A model generated the notes under the pieces. The model was given only the letters and a program-made list of their open reading frames with translations, ran no database searches and was not told the origin of the DNA. Below, piece by piece: positions 12,331-21,771 of a DNA stretch of 64,000 nucleotides. Source of the DNA: Balanoglossus misakiensis (lineage: Eukaryota > Hemichordata); contig CM082581.2 in the NCBI GenBank assembly GCA_040954595.2, positions 5,022,001-5,086,000 of the forward strand, written 5' to 3'. Position numbers and translations under genes: made by a program. Position 1 is the first letter of the stretch. Every line of letters begins with the position of its first letter.

Positions 12331-12338
12331 TGGCGCCA
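12331..12338. promoter_or_regulatory. TGGCGCCA palindrome 3 with adjacent TCF/LEF-type motif
   Basis: Exact TGGCGCCA followed by GC (a CAGC box as in the vertebrate Id1 element). CTTTGAT, a good TCF/LEF match, ends four bases upstream (12320-12326). Vent genes in Xenopus respond to both BMP and Wnt8, so the pairing is suggestive. Confidence 0.55.
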
Positions 12339-13360
12339 GCTTCAATGAGTGGCACAATTTGAGAGAAAGGGAAAGTCCACATAGCCGGGAGGCTGGTAAT
12401 AGCGTTTCAGGGGCCGTTGTCACCTTCTCGGGGTTGGCCATTAGGTCAATACAGAACGGTGTGAATAGGTACATTTTATATCTGCCTGGTAATTGTGTGA
12501 TTTAATGGTCGCCAGATGCGTTCACGGATGTCACCATCTGTGCCACAAACCATTGGGTTTTATGAGCGGAAAATATGATCATTGGGTTAACAACGTGTTG
12601 CCTAATGATATAATTGCAACTGCCGAGAGTACGGGACCCCTTTTGGCACTTTCGCCGCCAGGAATTGCACGTTAGAAGTCTAATTGAAAGAATACATTTG
12701 AACTTGGCCACAAATTGAATTTCGTCGCACCATTTGCCACATGCATGCCCCAGTTTTCTGCACACAAATACCGCGAAAGTCACAAATGACTAGTTCTTGC
12801 GAGGTATATCATGGTCCCTCCGTTGAAGTGCATAGATATCTGATACAATGAATCATAACCACGTATGATGAACTTTGGTCCCTTTGGACAATCCTCGGTT
12901 ACCCCTACGTCACGTTGCACAAATTCAAATCGTATGTTGTTTTTTGGTTCTAAATCATAAACTTGCCTGCAAACACATTGTGAAGAGTGAGTCTGCGTAC
13001 AAAAGTAACAATGCCAAGTTCGCAAATGTGTCCGATTCTACAAAACAGTCGAGAACAGCTGGTTCGTTTGTTGGATTTTGTCCAGAAGATAGATGTCACC
13101 GCTGTCTATCGAGATCCCACATAGTATGTCATAGCTTCTCACTTTCAAAAGAAAACATGCCCGTGGTCTTATGATTGGCAATATTGATATGCTAATTACA
13201 ATAGGCAATTGTTATTCACGCCCACATGTGTTCTGTCTCTGCTAAAACAACAACGTTGTCTGCGATTTATGTCCGCCGTTGGGTTTAGAGATAGAATCCT
13301 GGAAAATACATTTGTTTCTGTTAGCCCATTATGTGTATTTTATTCCATATTAAGCGAATT

Positions 13361-13420
13361 CACCCATCCATCCATCATCTATCCACCCATCCATTCATCA
13401 TCCATTTCTCTCTCTCTCTC
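13361..13420. repeat. CCAT-rich then CT-rich simple repeat
   Basis: Imperfect CCATCCATC units followed by a run of about eight CT pairs. Simple-sequence DNA with no coding potential. Confidence 0.85.
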
Positions 13421-13882
13421 ATAGTTTAGATCCTTCGCTACTCTACTTCACATTAAAGCCAGTAGAGTGTCTATTTTCACATCAAATTACATTAAATTTT
13501 CCTACCATAAACTAGGGATGAGCTCACAAGGTGTATTCATGTGGAGAAAGACGCGAAAACCGTCAATGCCAGATGGGCTATCGAAACAAATGTCTCGGCA
13601 CGGACGAGTGTGCGACGCATCAAAATGACTGACGTCGCATGCACGGAGGCTGATACATTTACGAATGTCGAGAATCTGAATGAAAAAAAGTTAGATTTCA
13701 TACTCCGGGAGATGTGGCAAAAACAATCGTTTCTTGTTTACTAGAATTGCAAGGATCGCACAGCTTCCGGCACCGAATGGCTTGTTTCAACGTGTTACGT
13801 CTTTAAGCCGATTACTTCCTTGTCCGGGGGCTATTTTCCATGGAATTCTTCGCTGGGTCCATTGAATATAGTGGAAAGTGCG

Positions 13883-13983
13883 ATAAATGAACGAAGAAGA
13901 TGGCCGCGTTCCAAAACTGAGCCAGGAACAAATTAAAGTTGATAAACTCGGTGCAGCTTTCGTTATGGTCTTCGTTCGTCATC
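13883..13983. repeat. Dispersed duplicate element, copy 2 (upstream of Vent-b)
   Basis: Second copy of the element at 11812, same orientation, with a 5-base insertion between the two conserved blocks. Its core is AAGATGGCCGC. It lies 345 bases upstream of the Vent-b TATA box, so it may be a promoter-proximal regulatory element. Confidence 0.8.
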
Positions 13984-14327
13984 GTATTTGAGTCATCCGT
14001 CGATTAAGGTATTTTTTTCTCTGTGTACAAATGTATTTCACGAATATTCAAGATTGCTTTCGTACATTTCAATTAAAACGAATATGGCGGTGGTAACAAT
14101 GGAAACACGGATGGTCGAATTGCAATTGATAATTACAATTTAAACACCACAATGTTAACCGCCAATTGCTGCGGTTTATTTATTAACGGGGTAATTTTCA
14201 CGTTGTTTATCGTCGTCTCAGCTCTTCAAAACATTTGCCCCCATTGATGTGATCCATTCAGCCGTGGTTTGTTGTAAAACATAAATTGGGCCGATTGTTA
14301 TGGTAAATTCGCGCCAAGCCCCCGTGG

Positions 14328-14335
14328 TATATAAG
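14328..14335 (+). promoter_or_regulatory. TATA box of Vent-b
   Basis: TATATAAG, 110 bases upstream of the chosen Vent-b start, almost the same distance as in Vent-a (109). It excludes the in-frame ATG at 14300, which lies upstream of the TATA box. Confidence 0.75.
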
Positions 14336-14437
14336 AAGGAAACATCCCCGGTGATTTGCCACTTTTCTTCTGACCACGGCGAGAGCGACGTCCATCCTCA
14401 AATCTCTCCACCCACGTCCACCACCACCCTCCACGAC

Positions 14438-15742
14438 ATGACGCAAGAAAAAGTGACCGCCATCGCAGTCGCGCGGCCGAGTGATGACAGCGACGATGAC
14501 GAATTAGTCATCGATATTTTGTCCGACGGTGATGAGATGTCGACAGAATCAAGACTACAGGAAATCGCTCCATCTTCACCTACAAGTAAGTGATGGAATA
14601 TCTAATACAATTGCGTTCATGTAAGATAATTCGTTGAGTTTCGATCGCCAACAAATGCGAGGTTTACGATGCAGTACTGGTCCTTGCTCTCCAATACAAA
14701 ACTCAGAGGGGTGACAGTAAGACTACGGACCCGCAGCAATGCCGGTCTTTGATGACACTGGTGCTCGTCCAACAAATTCATGAGATATGGAAAAGTTCCC
14801 AACACCTCCCAAATGGTTTCAATAATTTCTTATTCAACATTTTTCCCTTTTTCTTATTTTCCTCAGCATCAGAAAGCAATTCCGACTGCAGCGGGGATGG
14901 CTGCCACGGGAGGAGACGAAAAAGAGCCCGCACGGCGTTCAGTAATGAACAGATTTCAAAACTCGAGAAGAAGTTCAACCAACAGAAGTACTTGGCTCCC
15001 GTCGAACGTGAAGAGTTTGCGGAGGAAGTGGGACTCTCAGAAATGCAGGTAAATATCGAGTTTCCCTGTTCAATTTTATGAATCTGCCTTGGAACAAAAA
15101 ATACATCAGATTTTAAGATTATTTCAAGGAATTTTTTCACCAAGAGATATAATATCTCCTCGTTCTTGTTGATATTATTTAATTTTCCTAGACACATTAC
15201 CCATTTGCAATGTTTACTTACTTTATACGATACATCATCCATCACATCACGATACACTACACGCCGAAATAGAAATTAGCAAAACACGCGTTGTAATAAT
15301 GTCTGTCCGTTTCACCCAACAGGTCAAAACTTGGTTTCAGAACCGCCGGATGAAGTGGAAAAGACAACCGAGGCCAGACTCTGACGTTTCCGATACTGAA
15401 AGTCGCCTGAGTGGTTATATGGAGGCGCCGATTTATCCCGGCCCAGCTTACCCAGCGCATCGTCCCATGTTTCCTTCCTCTCTCCCACGACCGGTCATTC
15501 CAGCGTCTCAACCGCAACCCATGACGACCGTTCATCTACAGCCACCGAGACCCGCACAGTACCTTCGGCCACACTGCGGCTACCCGATGCCGGCTGCCGT
15601 GCCCCATCACTACGCCCCCTTCGCACACCATTTGCCGGCGAGACCCTACGTTGCCCCGTCGCACAGGTATTTCCCAGGCTACCGCGTAGTTCCCACGTCG
15701 TTCAGGCCAATACACGGACACCTCACGCTGGCACAGTTCTGA
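14438..15742 (+). CDS. vent: Vent-class homeodomain transcription factor (Vent-b), 249 aa
   Basis: Second tandem paralogue, with the same role predicted as for Vent-a. Exons 14438-14585, 14867-15048 and 15323-15742 have introns of 281 and 274 nt in phases 1 and 0, exactly as in its neighbours. The start codon is the first ATG after the TATA-predicted transcription start; an in-frame ATG at 14300 would precede the TATA box. The homeodomain spans residues about 67-126 (RRKRARTAFS to QVKTWFQNRRMKWKRQ), with T47 and an intron at 44/45. The N-terminus is the shortest of the three and very acidic: SDDSDDDELVIDIL (15-28) carries the shared motif. The pre-homeodomain stretch is SESNSDCSGDG. The C-terminal QPMTTVHL motif (Met 177) is followed by a His/Pro/Tyr-rich tail. 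After the homeodomain the basic KDD seen in the other two is replaced by RPDSDVSD. Confidence 0.85.
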
Positions 15743-16000
15743 AACGACGGTCGGACTAATAGCATAACACAACACCACAAATTTATCAGCGTAAACTAGC
15801 ACGCGGGTTGTGGTGTAACTCCCCACAATTATTCATATGAACTTGCCAAACGAAATAATCATATCTGTGAATTCGCCCATCATTCATATTTGAGAGACAA
15901 GCATGTACATTTGTATTCGAATGCTGAACATTCATTGCCATTGTAAATATAATCTATAGGTTGTATTTTAAAATTTATTTATTTACGTATACGTTTTTAA

Positions 16001-16006
16001 AATAAA
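16001..16006 (+). terminator. Polyadenylation signal of Vent-b
   Basis: AATAAA after an AU-rich 3' UTR of about 260 nt that includes a TTTATTTATTTA tract. Confidence 0.65.
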
Positions 16007-16642
16007 ATTTTTCAAAAGCAACATTGTCTTTACGCATGTTTGTAGATGTGTGAGTGAAAATGAATTGTTCAGTGCGATCAGTTTAACTTTTTTTTACCAA
16101 ACGAATTTGTTTTTATCTTGCCTAAATCCACATATTGCTGGATATCATAAATGCACATATAAATTCGTCTCCAAAATCAGGAATAGAAAGCAACAAAAAT
16201 GATATAATCGAAAAGAAAACCTTCCGTTTGTTGGCTACTTTGGGTTAATCATTCAGCCCGCATTGGTTCCTAATCTCTTGTGAGTTTTAACATGTGTCAA
16301 CTTTTTAAAGAGGGGTCGGGAACTGTTACTGACTTCATGGCCACGAGTAAAATAGTCATTATTTGAAATGATCGGTTTGGCTGTTACAATTTCCCGGAAC
16401 GAGGGAACGTCGGTCGTCGAATATTACCGTGGGGTTAATTAGTTTTGCGAGACGGATAGAAGCCCAGTTGATCATTGATAGTGTAATTTGGCAGTATCCA
16501 ATGAATAGTGTTGGCAATACCCCGATTGTGTTTTAACTTGTTAAGTGCGCTTAATCCCCCAATGGGGTGTGAGACTGCCATTAAGGTGCCAATTGTTCCA
16601 AACACAGCCCAACAATGAATTGGGCTGGCTTGTATTCTTACC

Positions 16643-16650
16643 TGGCGCCA
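16643..16650. promoter_or_regulatory. TGGCGCCA palindrome 4 (candidate Smad1/5 site)
   Basis: Exact TGGCGCCA followed by GCGGCG. Upstream are TGCCATTAAGG and CCAATTGTTCC, phrases with homeodomain and Sox-like cores. Confidence 0.55.
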
Positions 16651-17691
16651 GCGGCGAACCACAAACATCGACGGCTCGTTGAGAAATGATAGTTGTCAAC
16701 ATTCTCTCGCTCCTGCCATGTTCCCGCGTTATGTAAGCAGTTGCTCACCGCTCGCCTCTCCCCATGCTCTCCCCAGCAGATGGAAACCACCAACAGTGGA
16801 ACTTTATGCGGGCACATGCATATATGCTTTATGAAAAAAACGTACCAAATGAGACTCTTAATAGCCAAGCATAATTCTAACCTCTCCATTAAAGAAATTC
16901 TCGAAGCCGACACCTCCAATATTTCATTACTGTCAGTTATTTAAGTGTTGCTGTTGTAATTCCATCATTATATCGTATTAGGAATAAACTGAACTCATGA
17001 ATAACCCCAACATTTCGAAAAATGGCAATTTTATGTCAAAGTTTCAATGGCGACGGGACAAGATATACATCAAAGTGATCCCACAACATTCACATGTGCA
17101 TATGCATGGACGACATTTACATCCACTTTTACGCGAAGATGACCATCCTTAAATGTGGCACGCAGTTTAATGTGATGGTATAGACGATTAACAAAGCAAA
17201 AACAGTACTAGTCATCCGATTGCAGTCATATAATGGTGCCTCGTACATTTGCGCAGAATCAAACCCGTGTGATATTCGTCAAAATTTCATGAAATACTTT
17301 AATGAGTTAGTTTTGCATTTGCGCATTACAGTGGCTCTTGTTTTTGTAAAAATATGCTTGTTTTTCTTGCACATCACCATGAAGAAAGAATCGTCGTTGT
17401 GTGACACTGTTGTTAGAAGAATTAACTCCCAAGAAAGTTCTTTACAAAAACAGAAGTTTCGGATTTGTTTTAAGTTTATTTCATAAACTATCTTCGTCTT
17501 TGCATTTGCGGATCTTCAACTACAACGTCTCTATTACCGCTTAGTTACGTTGCCTATACGCAAAACAGCCGACGTCGTGATTTCTAACTTGTTTATTCTT
17601 CTGGTGACCAATTTGCAACGTGTGAAATTCTAATTGAAATCACACATTTTAATACTTTCACTTTTCACTTCAGCCACGCACACATCTGTAT

Positions 17692-17699
17692 ATGCAAAT
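17692..17699. promoter_or_regulatory. POU octamer ATGCAAAT next to palindrome 5
   Basis: Exact consensus octamer ending 6 bases before TGGCGCCA at 17706. Class V POU factors regulate vertebrate Vent genes, so the pair may form a composite element. Inference from motif adjacency. Confidence 0.5.
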
Positions 17700-17705
17700 G
17701 TCATC

Positions 17706-17713
17706 TGGCGCCA
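17706..17713. promoter_or_regulatory. TGGCGCCA palindrome 5 (candidate Smad1/5 site)
   Basis: Extended palindrome CTGGCGCCAG followed by a GGTGGTGGTCC run and a GGCCAGATA stretch. Confidence 0.55.
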
Positions 17714-19043
17714 GGCTGGTGGTGGTCCTGGCCAGATATGGCTGAAGATCATTGACATGTAAAGCGATCTTTTTTTAACCCTTTCACGGGTTTCTAACAA
17801 CTCCTGAAAGGCGAATGGCCAATGCAATATGGTAAAACAATAGAAGTGTGAATCTGGCGTCAATAAACGGCCAGTCAACCCACTGTTTTCTTGTATCGGA
17901 ACTGACACCAATACTTTACATCGATTTATTTAATGAATCAAGTTATGAATCCATGAGTTAATTAGTCACAGGATAATTAGAATTGATCACAATATTGATA
18001 CTCATGGTTACGACACTATAGTATTGCTGTAATTTCATTTGTAGACCAATAAATTGTGTGCCTATTAGTGCGTATACACAAAGAGAAAATATTTGCTTTT
18101 TTGCTTGAGGTGCGGGCGATTGTTTTCAGATAATGATTTTCTTTCAGCAATATTACAATTTCAAGCCGTTTTTTTCAATTGCAACCTACCTACACCCCTT
18201 TCGTTTTTGAAAGCTAACGTGTGATTTTACGTGAAAAGTAAAACAACCAGAGCGTGAAATACGTTAATCAGTCAAACTGTATGTACTATATTTGGTCACA
18301 GACTGTCTATGATTTGGTCACAAGTTCTTGTGGAGTGCGAGGGTTGTGATGTGGCGTGGCTTTGAGCATTGAGTGCGATAAATGCCACCTTCATCCACTG
18401 GCTGTTTAAAGAGACACAATCGATAACTTTTGACTTTTGGTTGTTTTATTTTGATACGCGATTTATATTGTTGCATTCACCAATTTCCCAACAACATAAA
18501 GGCCATTGCACATGGATATTTTCATCATCTAATTTTTGGCCAGTACCAAAAATTACATTCCAGATTCATATTGTAATCTTATACCCGTGTACAACTTGTG
18601 CAGGCTGGGCTGTGACACGCGGTCACTATTCATGTCTCAATGGGCATAACAACATAATTACCCCAATCAAAAGGAATAAAAAATAGTCTGAAACTTTGTC
18701 CCTTAAATTGAATTGAAAAATTAATTATGGTGAAATGCTACACAAAGAAGACCCCGTAAAAGGAACATAAATTCTGCAACACATGGCTGCCATTCACAAC
18801 CTGTATCCTGTCATGATTCTCTCTCTAATAGTCACATCTGTGTAAAAATAGTAATTAGCCACCAAGTTTACGAGGCGGCCATCCGCAAAAGCCTTGCCCA
18901 TTTGATCGATAGGGATTGCCATTTAGACGACAATTGCGACTGTATTAGAATGTGTGAAATATGCGGAGCGGAGTGTAACTTCTGAAGACCGATTCTCACT
19001 TTTTGCACCGACATAAAAACCGCACTTTCTCACTGTTGATTAC

Positions 19044-19051
19044 TGGCGCCA
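19044..19051. promoter_or_regulatory. TGGCGCCA palindrome 6 (candidate Smad1/5 site)
   Basis: Longest perfect palindrome of the set: ACTGGCGCCAGT. Flanked by two TCACT/AGTGTGA-like stretches. Confidence 0.55.
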
Positions 19052-19896
19052 GTGCTTGTAGCACCTTGCTTATCCGCAAAGTGTGAGAACATCAATATTT
19101 CCACAACCGTAACGCAAGCACTGATTGATAGAAATTCTTGTCAGTGAGTTTTTGCCTTCGTACATCAAGATTTTATCAGAACTTTACATCAAAAAAGGTT
19201 CAGGCTCTTTATCTGTTTTATTGAAAATCTAAAGGATTAGCTTGATAAATATTTCAATGATAAACAAAGGCTTTCCGACGCATAAACATTAATAATTGTC
19301 AATCAGAACTAATGCGATATAACTAGTATGCTGAGACGAAACGTGTTTATGAATATTTCATATGTCAAGCTCGGCATTGAAACCGTTGCGAATAAATTGA
19401 AACAACTGTTTAAACTTTGATTTCAGAAAATCGCTTCTTTTATTTTCCAATTATCAAATATGGTTTGGCAGCAAACTATACTTAGATATCATCATGCTTT
19501 GAAAAGCAATCGCGTGATGTGTAAACATCCCCCCTGGAGGCCTAGCTTCTGAATTACCACTTTGGTTTGTACTGGCTGGTTTAACTTGTAAAATTCCTAA
19601 CGATTTTCCTCATCGATGTTCTCTGAAATGTACCTCAATTGAATGAGGTATGCGTTGAGCCGATTGGATGGGTCGTGATCAGGCCCATATTGACTTCTAT
19701 AGCCAAATTCCCCGGGACATAAACACGCCATTGACAAACGTGTGACATTTTTCGCGAATTTGGAAACATTTCCCAATTAGCGAGTTCTTGATGAGAACTG
19801 CCATTAGGCACGATCACAATCGATTGTCAAGTAACTAACCTTCCCAGACATGTAATTACTGTCCAAGCCGGCAGCTGTTCCTCTGTGATGAGCCGG

Positions 19897-19904
19897 TGGC
19901 GCCA
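19897..19904. promoter_or_regulatory. TGGCGCCA palindrome 7 (candidate Smad1/5 site)
   Basis: Exact octamer followed by GGATGGTGGCGGTGCC, adding further GGCG half sites within 20 bases. Confidence 0.55.
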
Positions 19905-20665
19905 GGATGGTGGCGGTGCCGTGAAAATCCCTGGCTGGAGTAAAGCTGCCCGGATTGTGATGCTAATCTCCGCCTTTCATCTCATCACACGATTCGAAAA
20001 AACACGAATATCAAGCAATAGACAAAGACAATAGGCCATTTAACACCTTTACTATCACATGATTAGCTAATGATAGTGGCACTGGGGAAACTGTACAACC
20101 AAACTGACACTGTTCGGGGGGAATGGCCTTCCAAATTGATTTTCTGGTAGGTTTCTGCGGGTGACAATTTATTGAACGATTTTGATTTAAAGAAATTGGA
20201 ACAGCGAACGTCGCATCGTTTATCCGAATTATATGAACAGTGAATCGGGAATCGTTTCGGCAAACAAATTCAGAGTCACACCTCAGGTTAGGCATGGGTT
20301 AGGCAAGGAGGTATACATATGTTCCCTCCTACCTCTAGGGGTTAGACACGTGGTACATCATGGTTAGACGAAGATTCAACGTAACTGAAGATTTGTTGCC
20401 CTTGTATAGGGATGTCGTGTCTACCAATGTTTTCCACGGCTTATGTTGTATCTACGGTAATCGGGGCCAATATCCCCGGCAGTTGGCAGCTTCAGCCCCG
20501 AGAACCTCGAAGACAGGCGAGCTCACAGCCAACACGGTGCAGGGGTCTATTGTAATACAGTTTAGAAAAGCATTGTCAATATTGGGGCGAAGTGTAAGAC
20601 ACAGTTAAGAAAACAATGGGGATCATCGTCCAGTTCAATAGACGAGGAGGTTTGCTATTACTAGC

Positions 20666-20673
20666 TGGCGCCA
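20666..20673. promoter_or_regulatory. TGGCGCCA palindrome 8 (candidate Smad1/5 site)
   Basis: CTGGCGCCACCGGCGTG; a second GGCG lies 4 bases downstream. About 1.0 kb upstream of the Vent-c TATA box. Confidence 0.55.
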
Positions 20674-21378
20674 CCGGCGTGCACACAGATAAAAAACATG
20701 CAATCTAAAATGTGTGAAGTGGTTTAACACTGTTCTTTATTGCCGATTAAGATCCTTTGTTCTGTGCTATGCACGTCGAAATTCCTGGTGATGGACATTT
20801 TCCTGTGTTGGTGCATAGACCTACGGTTGGTGGGATTTTAAGAATTATTCCGGCGTGACTATAAGAAGAGACCAGTATTTCGCAGGGATTGAAGAAGCCG
20901 TGAATTATATTCTGGTAGAATTGTAATTAACCAAATAATCTATAAGCTTATCAACAATTCTCGTGTACTTTTATGTATTGTAATGTCGGTCGCCACAATG
21001 TAAAACTATCGTCCATCGCCAGGTCTGTTCAAATCAGTGAGTACACGAAAAGGGGAAACTTGCCTTCAAATACTATAATTCTAATTTATACCATAGATTT
21101 ATACCATAGACCCTAGGGAAGGTCCGTGTTCATACAAACCACCTGTTGATTCTATCACACGGCCTCTATGCATGTGTGTGCGGTAGGGGTTGCACGCCCG
21201 CATAGGGGTCTGTCCTGATGCATGTAGATGTCTATTGGCCACTTGGCATGATGTTTCTTTTCTTGTACATTACTAGTCTAGAAATCTCGAAATACAATTT
21301 CGGAGATCGTCAGATGCTTCCACAGTCTTCCTCTTGTTTTCGCCATTTCCACTTGGACTGGCTAATCTGTGAAATCAC

Positions 21379-21386
21379 TGGCGCCA
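21379..21386. promoter_or_regulatory. TGGCGCCA palindrome 9, Vent-c proximal (candidate Smad1/5 site)
   Basis: CTGGCGCCAGG, 316 bases upstream of the Vent-c TATA box, with CCGTCTATAG (a GTCT Smad half site) 21 bases downstream. The best-placed copy for a proximal BMP response element. Confidence 0.6.
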
Positions 21387-21674
21387 GGCAATGAAAACAT
21401 GTCGGGCCGTCTATAGAAAACTGCCCAACGTCCTTTGTGAAGAGAACTATAGGCCCATCGGCTATGTGTAAACGCCATTGAGCGATTCTCGCAGATTTTC
21501 AACGACTTCGGCTTTGATGTAATATTTTACTAGTATTGACATGTTGACACGTGTAAACAAAAGTAGGTGAGAACACGGCGATCCATTATCGCTCCTCCAT
21601 AGACCCCATTCACAGGTCAATAAATCTTTTTCACACGTTTCCCGGCAAGTGATTGGTCGGTGGTTGCGTGAGCC

Positions 21675-21682
21675 ATGCAAAT
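21675..21682. promoter_or_regulatory. POU octamer in the Vent-c core promoter
   Basis: Exact ATGCAAAT, 19 bases upstream of the TATA box, a classic core-promoter-proximal octamer arrangement. Confidence 0.55.
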
Positions 21683-21701
21683 AAGATCCGTCAACAGATG
21701 G

Positions 21702-21708
21702 TATAAAA
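21702..21708 (+). promoter_or_regulatory. TATA box of Vent-c
   Basis: TATAAAA, 70 bases upstream of the Vent-c start codon; predicted transcription start near 21733. Confidence 0.75.
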
Positions 21709-21771
21709 CAGCGTCAGGTGTGCGCAGTCGACAGAGTATCGTTCAGCCAGCAAAGCATCAACAACACCATC

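Larger units (their letters stand above)
9383..14327. other. Vent-a to Vent-b spacer, probable regulatory DNA
   Basis: About 4.9 kb with no gene I can support. It holds three TGGCGCCA palindromes (9924, 9998, 12331), a hairpin-rich GC-rich patch (9915-10130), a 134-bp tandem duplication (10832-11099) with a diverged relative (about 11755-11800), a duplicated ~100-bp element (11812 and 13883), an AAT microsatellite and a CCAT/CT tract. Short open frames within it lack codon-like structure or recognisable domains. Position between two co-expressed homeobox paralogues makes enhancer content likely; this is inference. Confidence 0.6.
16007..21674. other. Vent-b to Vent-c spacer with dense Smad-like palindromes
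   Basis: About 5.7 kb with no gene I can support. It contains six TGGCGCCA copies (16643, 17706, 19044, 19897, 20666, 21379), the highest density in the window. Around them are ATTA homeodomain cores, repeated TGCCATTA phrases (near 16575 and 19800, with related forms at 12439 and 18917) and an octamer at 17692. Small open frames do not resemble proteins. The pattern suggests a string of BMP-responsive enhancers; conservation in related species would test it. Confidence 0.6.

Noticed and set aside
14300-14437. Longer Vent-b N-terminus starting at ATG 14300
   Set aside because: This ATG lies upstream of the TATA box at 14328, so it should not be transcribed from that promoter. The extra residues have no counterpart in Vent-a or Vent-c.
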